From contig NZ_BDBX01000019.1 of the NCBI RefSeq assembly GCF_001613205.1, forward strand, positions 1 through 64,000: a stretch of 64,000 nucleotides of DNA, in the 5' to 3' direction. Source of the stretch: Nocardia sienata NBRC 100364 (GTDB lineage: Bacteria; Actinomycetota; Actinomycetes; Mycobacteriales; Mycobacteriaceae). The position numbers and the translations under genes were made by a program. The notes beneath the pieces are model-generated. The model made no database searches. It had not been told where the DNA came from and was given only the letters and a program-made list of their open reading frames with translations. Positions 57,541-64,000 of the stretch are shown here, piece after piece. How positions within the stretch are numbered: the first letter of the stretch is position 1; each line of letters begins with the position of its first letter.

Positions 57541-58455
57541 ATGGGGAGAGAAGTGTCGGCCGAAAAGAAGCGGGAACTCCCACTGGTTCGTCGCCTGCTC
57601 ACGATCACCGCCTGCCTGCTCGTCGCGACCACCGCGGCGGCCTGCGGATCCGAGCCCGACAAGCGTGCGCCCGCCACCTCGATCACCCAGGCGGCGGCCG
57701 AAGCGCCGGGCGACAATGTATTGATCACCATTCCGGGCACGCTGGCGGCCGATTTCACGGTGCTCGAACAGTCGGCGAAGGGGAAACTGGGCCTGGCGAT
57801 CATGCCGGTCGGCGGCGAACGGCTGGTCGGTCTGGGGAAGTGGACCACCGGTCCCGCTTGGTCGACGATGAAGGTTCCGCTGGTGGTGGCCGCTGAACGA
57901 AAGAACCCGGGCGGCCAGTCCTATGCCGTCTCGGCCGCCATCACCGCCTCGGACAACTCCGCCGCCGACAGCCTGTGGTCCGCGCTGGGTACGCCGCGGG
58001 AGGCCGCCCAATCGGTGCAGGCCGTGCTACGCGAGGCCGGGGACAGCGTCACCGTCGTCGCGGAGAAGCCGAAGCGCGCGGAGTACTCGTCGTTCGGCCA
58101 GTCCGAATGGTCGCTCGCCGACCAGGTACGGTTCGCCTCCAAATTGCCCTGTCTCCCGGGGTCGGACAAGGTCGTACAGCTGATGGGTTCGGTCAGCGCG
58201 AATCAGCAGTGGGGTCTCGGGTCGGTGTTCGAGGCGGCGGAGTTCAAAGGCGGCTGGGGTCCCGATGCCGACGGTGCCTATCTGGTGCGTCAGTTCGGCC
58301 TGGTACCGGCCAGCGGTGGTTCGGTGGCGATAGCCCTTGCCGCGCAGCCGGATTCGGGCACCTTCTCCGACGGGATGAATCTTCTCGACGAAATGGCGGG
58401 CTTGATCTCACAGCATCTGGGCGAGTTCACCGGCGGTTCCTGCCCGGCCCGGTGA
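57541..58455 (+). CDS. Lipoprotein with class A beta-lactamase/transpeptidase fold
   Basis: A 304-residue exported lipoprotein: basic N-terminus, hydrophobic [15 protein letters not shown] with lipobox Cys35. The mature part shows SxxK (Ser108-Lys111 in WSTMKVPL), SDN (Ser137-Asn139 in [10 protein letters not shown]) and a KGG-like third motif (FKGGWGPD), which is the class A beta-lactamase/PBP fold, though spacing is short and true beta-lactamase activity is unproven. ATG at 57541 is chosen; GTG at 57553 is close. It follows the repeat-containing kinase and may be cotranscribed. Confidence 0.78.
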   Translation: MGREVSAEKKRELPLVRRLLTITACLLVATTAAACGSEPDKRAPATSITQAAAEAPGDNVLITIPGTLAADFTVLEQSAKGKLGLAIMPVGGERLVGLGKWTTGPAWSTMKVPLVVAAERKNPGGQSYAVSAAITASDNSAADSLWSALGTPREAAQSVQAVLREAGDSVTVVAEKPKRAEYSSFGQSEWSLADQVRFASKLPCLPGSDKVVQLMGSVSANQQWGLGSVFEAAEFKGGWGPDADGAYLVRQFGLVPASGGSVAIALAAQPDSGTFSDGMNLLDEMAGLISQHLGEFTGGSCPAR

Positions 58456-58543
58456 GAGGCGGGCCCGCCCGGTGCGCGGGTGTTACCGGACATTCACGGG
58501 CCCGAAGCGGCAAAGGTGTCGCGCAGCGGGCAAGATGGGCGCC

Positions 58544-59578
58544 ATGCGCATCGGAATCCTGACCGGAGGTGGGGACTGCCCGGGACTGAACGCGGTGATC
58601 CGCGCTGTCGTTCGCACCGCGAACGGCCGCTACGGTGACGCGATCGTGGGCTTCGAGGACGGATGGCGCGGATTACTGGAGGACCGCAAGATCCGGATCC
58701 AGAACGACGATCGCACCGACCGCCTGCTCGCCAAGGGCGGCACCATGCTCGGTACAGCGCGTACCAACCCCGATATCCTGCGCGCCGGCCTGGGACAGAT
58801 CCGCCGGACCCTCGACGACAACGGCATCGAAGCGCTCATCCCGATCGGCGGAGAGGGCACGCTGACCGCCGCGAGCTGGCTGTCCGAGGAGGGCGTTCCG
58901 GTCGTCGGCGTCCCGAAGACGATCGACAACGATATCGACTGCACCGATGTCACCTTCGGCCACGACACCGCCCTGTCCATCGCCACCGAGGCCATCGACC
59001 GGCTGCACACCACCGCGGAATCCCATCAGCGGGTGATGCTGGTCGAGGTCATGGGTCGGCACGCGGGCTGGATCGCCGTGCACGCCGGTATGGCGGCGGG
59101 TGCCCACCTGACCCTGGTCCCCGAACAACCCTTCGACGTGACCGAGGTCTGCGCGCTCATCAAGAGGCGCTTCCAGCGTGGGGACAAACATTTCATCTGT
59201 GTGGTCGCCGAGGGCTCGCATCCCGCTCCCGATTCCGGGTTCACCCTGCGAGAGGGCGGTATCGACGAGTTCGGGCACGAACGGTTCACCGGGGTCGCTC
59301 AGCAGTTGGGGGTGGAGATCGAGCGCCGGATCGGTAAAGAGGTCCGGACCACGGTGCTGGGTCATGTGCAGCGCGGCGGCAGCCCCTCCCCGTACGACAG
59401 GGTGCTGGCGACCCGGTTCGGCCTGCACGCGGCCGAAGCCGTACACGCCGGGCACTTCGGTCAGATGGTGGCCCTGCGGGGTACCGAGATCGGGCTGGTG
59501 CCGTTGCACGAGGCGACCAAACAGCTCAAACGTGTTCCGGCCGACCGCTACGACGAAGCCCGGGCCTTCTTCGGCTGA
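58544..59578 (+). CDS. pfkA: 6-phosphofructokinase
   Basis: A 344-residue phosphofructokinase (glycolysis, fructose 6-phosphate to the 1,6-bisphosphate). The active-site segment is [10 protein letters not shown]: the residue equal to E. coli Gly104 is Gly105, which favours ATP over pyrophosphate. [12 protein letters not shown] carries catalytic Asp128 and a lysine (Lys125) seen in pyrophosphate-type and mixed-type enzymes. This mixed pattern is known from actinobacterial group III PFKs. Matches Rv3010c in position. Confidence 0.95.
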   Translation: MRIGILTGGGDCPGLNAVIRAVVRTANGRYGDAIVGFEDGWRGLLEDRKIRIQNDDRTDRLLAKGGTMLGTARTNPDILRAGLGQIRRTLDDNGIEALIPIGGEGTLTAASWLSEEGVPVVGVPKTIDNDIDCTDVTFGHDTALSIATEAIDRLHTTAESHQRVMLVEVMGRHAGWIAVHAGMAAGAHLTLVPEQPFDVTEVCALIKRRFQRGDKHFICVVAEGSHPAPDSGFTLREGGIDEFGHERFTGVAQQLGVEIERRIGKEVRTTVLGHVQRGGSPSPYDRVLATRFGLHAAEAVHAGHFGQMVALRGTEIGLVPLHEATKQLKRVPADRYDEARAFFG

Positions 59579-59677
59579 GCGCCACCCGGCGGACCGGAAT
59601 CGCGGTTCGGCCGAAACCTCGGTGCGACCTCGGTGCTTCGCCCGGGTCCGGCCGTGGCGCGGGGATACAGTCGGGCC

Positions 59678-61063
59678 ATGCGCCATCGCAGGGCAGTGTT
59701 GCTGGTTGCGGTTGTCTCGATGCTCGTCCCGCTGTTCGCCGGTTGCCCGGGCAGCACCGTCGACGACCGGGTGCGCGGGCAATGGCACGGGGCGATCGAG
59801 GTTCCCGGCGCGCCGGTCGTGGTCGCGGTGGATTTCACCGGCCGGCACAGCGGACGGATCGATATACCCGCCGAACGGGTCACCGACCGCGCCCTGACCG
59901 ACGTGGTGGCCGAACCCGAGCGGGTGGAGTTCGGCGTGCCGGATATCGCGGGCGATGCGCGGTTCGCGGGCCGGCTCGACGAATCGGCGGATGCCATCGT
60001 GGGTGATTTCCGCCGGTCCGGGCACAGTTACGGGCTGCGCCTGAGCCGTCGGCCGGTCGGTCCCCCGGCCCGCCCGCAGCAGCCCGTGCCGCCGTACCCC
60101 TATATTTCCGAGGACGTTTCGTACCCGAGCGGCAGTATCACCGTCGCGGGCACGCTGACCCGTCCCGCCGAGGCCACCGATCCGGTGCCGGCGGTCGTCC
60201 TCATCGGTGGCAGCGGACCACAGGACCGCGACGAGGAGATAGCCGGGCATCGGCCCTTCCTGCTGCTGGCCGATACCCTGACCCGCGCCGGGTACGCGGT
60301 GCTGCGCACCGATGATCGCGGGGTCGGCGGTACCGGCGGCAACCTGAACCAGGCGAACTACACCGACCTGGCCGGTGATGTCGAGTCCGGGGTGCGTTTC
60401 CTGCACGAGCGCCCAGAGATCGACTCCGGTCGTATCGGCCTGCTCGGGCACTCCGAGGGCGGTTATCTGGCACCGCTGGTGGCCGCGCGGCCCGAGAACG
60501 GGATCGCTTTCACCGTCCTCATGGCCGCACCCGCCGTCCCCGGCACCGATATCGTCTCGGCCCAGGGCCGCCGGACCTTCACCGAGGCCGGTGCCACCCC
60601 TGAACAAGTGGACACCCATCTCGCCTTCCTGCGGGACTGGACCGCGGCGCTGCGGGCCGGCCGGCTCACCAAGGCCGCGCGGCTGTCGGAGACCTACAAC
60701 CGCACGCTGCCGGCACACCTGCGCACCATCTCCGAAATACTCACCGGCGAGAACACCCCGTATATGGCCGCGCTGGTCTCCTACGATCCGGCCCCCGCGC
60801 TGTCCGCGTTACGGATGCCGGTGCTGGCGTTCTTCGGATCCGCGGATGTGCAGGTTCCGCCGGCGCAGAACGCACAACCCATGCGTGATCTGCTGGGCGC
60901 CGGGCCGGACGCCACCGTCACTGTGCTGGACGGGCTCAACCATTTGATGCAGCCCGCCGGATCCGGTCTGCCCGGCGAGTACGCGTCCATCGAGACGACC
61001 ATCGATCCGGCGGCCCTCGAGACGGTCACCGGCTGGCTGGGCGCGCGGGTTCGAGGGGACTGA
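59678..61063 (+). CDS. Lipoprotein alpha/beta-hydrolase
   Basis: A 461-residue exported protein. The signal peptide ends in the lipobox LFAGC (Cys23). Residues about 35-125 form a small beta domain like those before bacterial alpha/beta hydrolases; the hydrolase domain follows with nucleophile Ser259 in [11 protein letters not shown], an oxyanion segment [13 protein letters not shown], and likely acid/base residues [10 protein letters not shown] and DGLNHLMQP. Esterase activity on an unknown substrate is likely. It is an insertion between pfkA and gatB. Confidence 0.85.
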   Translation: MRHRRAVLLVAVVSMLVPLFAGCPGSTVDDRVRGQWHGAIEVPGAPVVVAVDFTGRHSGRIDIPAERVTDRALTDVVAEPERVEFGVPDIAGDARFAGRLDESADAIVGDFRRSGHSYGLRLSRRPVGPPARPQQPVPPYPYISEDVSYPSGSITVAGTLTRPAEATDPVPAVVLIGGSGPQDRDEEIAGHRPFLLLADTLTRAGYAVLRTDDRGVGGTGGNLNQANYTDLAGDVESGVRFLHERPEIDSGRIGLLGHSEGGYLAPLVAARPENGIAFTVLMAAPAVPGTDIVSAQGRRTFTEAGATPEQVDTHLAFLRDWTAALRAGRLTKAARLSETYNRTLPAHLRTISEILTGENTPYMAALVSYDPAPALSALRMPVLAFFGSADVQVPPAQNAQPMRDLLGAGPDATVTVLDGLNHLMQPAGSGLPGEYASIETTIDPAALETVTGWLGARVRGD

Positions 61064-61106
61064 CCGCCCACCGAAGGGGCACACCTGCACGCTTAGACTG
61101 TGGGCC

Positions 61107-62615
61107 ATGAGCGCACCCACCGTCGAACTCATGGATTACGCCGAGGTCCTCACCCGGTACGAGCCGGTGCTCGGCATGGAGGTCCATGTCGAGCTGAACA
61201 CCGCGACCAAGATGTTCTGCGGTTGCCCCACCACCTTCGGCGCCGATCCCAACACCCAGGTCTGCCCGGTCTGCCTGGGCCTGCCCGGTTCGCTGCCGGT
61301 GGTCAACCAGCAGGCCGTGGAGTCGGCGGTGCGGATCGGCCTGGCGCTCAACTGTTCGATCACCCCGTGGGGCCGGTTCGCGCGCAAGAACTACTTCTAC
61401 CCCGACCAGCCGAAGAACTACCAGATCAGCCAGTACGACGAACCCATCGCCACCGACGGATACCTCGACGTCCCGCTCGACGACGGCACCACCTTCCGGG
61501 TGGAGATCGAACGCGCGCATATGGAAGAGGACACCGGCAAGTCGGTGCACGTCGGCGGCGCGACCGGTCGTATCCACGGGGCGAGCCACTCCCTGCTCGA
61601 TTACAACCGGGCCGGGGTACCGCTCATCGAGATCGTCACCAAACCGGTCACCGGCGCGGGCGAGCGCGCGCCCGAGGTCGCGCGCGCCTACGTGACCGCC
61701 CTGCGCGATCTGCTGAAGTCCTTGGATGTCTCCGATGTCCGGATGGAACACGGATCGCTGCGCTGCGACGCCAATGTCTCGCTCATGCCGGTCGGCGCCG
61801 AGGTCTTCGGCACCCGCACCGAGACCAAGAATGTGAACTCGCTCAAGAGCGTCGAGGTCGCGGTCCGGTTCGAGATGCGCCGCCAGGGCGCGGTCCTGGC
61901 GACCGGCGGCGAGGTGATCCAGGAGACCCGGCACTTCCACGAGGCCGACGGTTCCACCTCTCCGGGCCGCCGCAAGGAGACCGCCGAGGACTACCGCTAC
62001 TTCCCCGAACCCGATCTGGAACCGGTCGCGCCCGACGCGGCCTGGGTGGATGAGCTGCGTGGCACCATTCCCGAATATCCGTGGCTGCGCCGCGCGCGCA
62101 TCCAGTCGGATTGGGGTGTCTCCGACGAGGTGATGCGCGATCTGGTGAACGCCGGTGCGCTGGATCTGATCATCGCCACGGTCGATGCCGGCGCGCCCGC
62201 CAAGGAAGCGCGCTCCTGGTGGGTCGCCTACCTCACCGAGAAGGCCAACGAGCGCGGTGTCGCCCTCGAAGACCTGCCGATCACCCCCGCCCAGGTGGCC
62301 GAGGTGATCGGCCTGGTGGAGGCCAAGACGGTGAACAACAAAGTCGCCAAACAGGTGGTCGACCTGGTGCTCGACGGTGGAGGCGATCCGGCCCATATCG
62401 TGGAGAGCAAGGGCCTGGGCATGGTCAGCGACGACAGCGCGCTGCAGGCCGAGGTCGACAAGGCGCTGGCCGCCAATCCCGATATCGCCGACAAGATCCG
62501 GTCCGGCAAGGTCCAGGCCGCGGGCAAGATCGTCGGTGATGTCATGAAGGCGACCCGGGGCCAGGCGGATGCGGCCCGGGTCAGAGAACTGGTGCTCGCC
62601 GCCTGCGGGGGCTGA
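61107..62615 (+). CDS. gatB: Aspartyl/glutamyl-tRNA amidotransferase subunit B
   Basis: A 502-residue subunit that phosphorylates and amidates misacylated tRNA. The N-terminal [20 protein letters not shown] and the cysteine set Cys38, Cys40, Cys53, Cys56 (zinc site) are visible, as is the C-terminal YqeY-like domain ([20 protein letters not shown]). It works with gatC and gatA 17-20 kb upstream. Matches Rv3009c. Confidence 0.97.
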   Translation: MSAPTVELMDYAEVLTRYEPVLGMEVHVELNTATKMFCGCPTTFGADPNTQVCPVCLGLPGSLPVVNQQAVESAVRIGLALNCSITPWGRFARKNYFYPDQPKNYQISQYDEPIATDGYLDVPLDDGTTFRVEIERAHMEEDTGKSVHVGGATGRIHGASHSLLDYNRAGVPLIEIVTKPVTGAGERAPEVARAYVTALRDLLKSLDVSDVRMEHGSLRCDANVSLMPVGAEVFGTRTETKNVNSLKSVEVAVRFEMRRQGAVLATGGEVIQETRHFHEADGSTSPGRRKETAEDYRYFPEPDLEPVAPDAAWVDELRGTIPEYPWLRRARIQSDWGVSDEVMRDLVNAGALDLIIATVDAGAPAKEARSWWVAYLTEKANERGVALEDLPITPAQVAEVIGLVEAKTVNNKVAKQVVDLVLDGGGDPAHIVESKGLGMVSDDSALQAEVDKALAANPDIADKIRSGKVQAAGKIVGDVMKATRGQADAARVRELVLAACGG

Positions 62616-62639
62616 GGCGACCTCGATCTCGTGATCATT

Positions 62640-62669
62640 GCGGTTGGTCCGCCTGCGCGGACCAACCGC
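62640..62669. terminator. Hairpin between convergent gatB and the FMN reductase gene
   Basis: A perfect 13-bp stem (GCGGTTGGTCCGC with GCGGACCAACCGC) and a 4-nt loop, 24 nt after gatB. No T-run is present; it may act as a bidirectional non-canonical terminator. Confidence 0.5.
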
Positions 62670-62794
62670 GGGTGCCGGGCAACGTCCGGAAAATCCGGGC
62701 ACCGCCTCCTTTCGGTAGTGGGTGGCGGCGGGGACCGAACCTACCGGTCCCGCGCCCCTCGCAGGGGCAGCTCCGCCCTCGGATCCCCCGGTCT

Positions 62795-63361
62795 TCAGCG
62801 AGGCAGAACGGTGTGGACGCGATGGATATGGTTGCCGAACTCGCTCATGTACCCGCGCAGGAATTCCTCGGTGGAGGCATTGCGCACGGTGCCGTCGTCG
62901 CCGAAGACCTCGGGTGTGTAGTGGATGTAGGCCTCGGGGGCGGTCATCTGCCGCGCGTTGCAGAAGCTCAGCACCGCGCGCAGGCTCTGCTGGCCGACGG
63001 CCGTGCCGATCGCGCCGATGGAAGCGCCGATCACGGCGGCGGGGATGTGGTCGAACGAGTTCTCGCCCCATGGGCGTGACGCCCAATCGATCGCGTTCTT
63101 CAGCGCGCCCGGGATCGAGCGGTTGTACTCGGGGGAGACGAACAGCACGGCATCGACCCCGGCGATCGCGTCTTTGAGTGCGATCCCTTCGGGTGGATAG
63201 TTCGCGTCGTAGTCCTGGCTGTAGAGCGGCAGGTCTCGGATGGGGATCTCGGTGAATTCGAGATTCTCGGGGGCGAGCTTTATCAGCGCCCGTGCCAGCA
63301 CCCGATTGATGGATGTGGACGAGAGGCTGCCGACGAAGTAACCGACCTTGTAGGTGCCCAT
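62795..63361 (-). CDS. NADPH-dependent FMN reductase family protein
   Basis: A 188-residue flavodoxin-fold reductase starting MGTYKVGYFVGSLSSTSINR; the phosphate-binding GSLSSTSINR loop, EIPIRDLPLYSQDY and FVSPEYNRSIPGALKNAIDW are diagnostic for NAD(P)H-dependent FMN/quinone or azo reductases. ATG at 63361 is preferred to an upstream GTG/ATG extension, which is not family-like. A PadR regulator starts 275 nt away on the other strand and could control it. Confidence 0.9.
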   Translation of the reverse strand: MGTYKVGYFVGSLSSTSINRVLARALIKLAPENLEFTEIPIRDLPLYSQDYDANYPPEGIALKDAIAGVDAVLFVSPEYNRSIPGALKNAIDWASRPWGENSFDHIPAAVIGASIGAIGTAVGQQSLRAVLSFCNARQMTAPEAYIHYTPEVFGDDGTVRNASTEEFLRGYMSEFGNHIHRVHTVLPR

Positions 63362-63613
63362 GGTGAATTCCGCGCTTTCTACTGGTAGTACGGCGTGGTT
63401 GTCCGGCGTGTGAGGGTCGGTCGGCGTTACGGGGCCGGCCATCGGCTGGTTCTGGATGAGTCACATGTGACGAGCATGCCCCTCGAGACGTCATATTCTT
63501 GCAGTTCAGGGCACTTTTCTTCGTGATCGACACGGTATGCCGCCGTTGCTGCGTGAGGGCGCGAGTGCGTACCGGGGTCGTCTTTCAGCGATGCGAAAGC
63601 GCCCGTTTCGGTT

Positions 63614-63631
63614 TATCCTAGTGCTAGGATA
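63614..63631. promoter_or_regulatory. Perfect palindrome TATCCTAG-TG-CTAGGATA
   Basis: Two perfect 8-bp arms with a 2-nt spacer end 5 nt before the GTG of the PadR gene. The right arm contains TAGGAT, a good -10 box placed 6 nt before the start codon, which would give a leaderless or nearly leaderless mRNA. This is the expected form of a PadR autoregulatory operator. Confidence 0.7.
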
Positions 63632-63636
63632 GGCGG

Positions 63637-64000
63637 GTGGAGCTGACGCCGTCCGAACTGATCGTGCTGGGTCTCGTCATCGAGCGCCCGCAGCACGGCT
63701 ACGACCTGGAACAGGTCGTCGAGCGCAGGGGGATACGGCAGTGGACCGAGATCGGATTCTCATCGATCTACTACCTGCTCGCCAAACTCGAGAGGCGCGG
63801 GTACGTGCACGTCCCCGAGGCTCCCGCCGCCGCGAAGGGCCGACGTGTCTTCCATGCCACCGCGGCGGGACGGGAGGTGGCCGCGCGTGTGGCGCTCGCG
63901 CTCGTCGCGGAGGCGCACCCGGTACCGAATCCCTTCCTCGTGGGTGTCTCGAATCTTCCGCTGCTCTCCGAGCCGGAATACACACAGGCATTGGCCGACA
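63637..64000 (+). CDS. PadR-family regulator, truncated by the window end
   Basis: The frame runs from GTG 63637 to the window edge without a stop, at least 121 residues. VELTPSELIVLGLVIERPQH followed by GYDLEQVVERRG and SSIYYLLAKLERRGYVHVPE is the PadR winged-helix domain, and the part from GREVAARVALALVAEAHPVP begins the C-terminal helical domain. It begins directly after a perfect palindrome that is likely its own operator. Confidence 0.85.
   Translation, partial: MELTPSELIVLGLVIERPQHGYDLEQVVERRGIRQWTEIGFSSIYYLLAKLERRGYVHVPEAPAAAKGRRVFHATAAGREVAARVALALVAEAHPVPNPFLVGVSNLPLLSEPEYTQALAD

Noticed and set aside
58673..60718. 681-codon minus-strand open frame opposite pfkA and the lipoprotein hydrolase
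   Set aside because: Antisense shadow; both plus-strand genes have complete motifs.
61026..63533. 835-codon minus-strand open frame opposite gatB
   Set aside because: It covers gatB antisense and the FMN reductase in another frame; no family features, typical GC-rich shadow.

Overview
The window looks like chromosomal DNA of a mycolic-acid actinomycete, most likely Nocardia or a close relative. GC content is very high, GTG starts are frequent, and the gene order follows the Mycobacterium tuberculosis Rv3040c-to-Rv3009c segment in the same reading direction, as I recall that map. No database search was possible, so the genus and all orthology statements rest on recognised protein families and gene order. 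No tRNA, rRNA, CRISPR array or intact insertion sequence was seen. Conserved backbone, left to right: NUDIX hydrolase, EchA17-like crotonase, two SAM methyltransferases (Rv3038c- and Rv3037c-like), hexapeptide acyltransferase (Rv3034c-like), beta-propeller lipoprotein (Rv3035-like), then on the minus strand the overlapping Rv3030/Rv3031/Rv3032-type operon (methyltransferase, GH57 branching enzyme, GT4 glucosyltransferase), etfB-etfA, an acyl-ACP N-acyltransferase/O-acyltransferase pair (Rv3027c/Rv3026c-like), iscS-mnmA-Rv3015c-like, ligA, an ACT-domain protein, gatC-gatA, pfkA and gatB. Positions 2.8-10.9 kb therefore hold a probable methylglucose lipopolysaccharide (MGLP) gene set. Accessory blocks interrupt this backbone. 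(1) 13.1-21.9 kb: gdhA, an MFS exporter divergent from an AraC regulator, an SDR, small unknown proteins, and a LysR regulator divergent from NDH-2. (2) 24.0-27.7 kb: a secreted Asp/Trp-rich protein, two homologous 48-residue peptide genes with near-identical leaders on either side of a PatA/LpxL-type acyltransferase, and a helical ferritin-like protein. (3) 27.7-32.7 kb: a decaying zone with a carboxylesterase remnant, an IS30-like transposase remnant, a serine hydrolase broken by two frameshifts and another fragment, around an intact carotenoid-oxygenase gene and its GntR/TetR double-HTH regulator. (4) 38.6-40.9 kb: an AAA ATPase and small membrane proteins. (5) 44.0-58.5 kb: an envelope and signalling island with twin phospholipase A2-like genes around a membrane alpha/beta hydrolase, then two successive modules of NarL-type histidine kinase, response regulator and transmembrane Ser/Thr kinase, ending in a beta-lactamase-fold lipoprotein. 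(6) A lipoprotein hydrolase between pfkA and gatB. The right edge carries an FMN reductase and a truncated PadR regulator that begins just after a perfect palindrome. The observation most likely to be undescribed is the duplicated peptide gene family: identical 48-codon length, a conserved structured 5' leader, and tight coupling of one copy (2-nt gap) to a membrane-lipid-type acyltransferase. Other signals worth a check are a perfect 22-bp palindrome before etfB, an exact 63-bp tandem repeat inside a kinase gene, and the tandem duplication of complete HK-RR-STPK modules.
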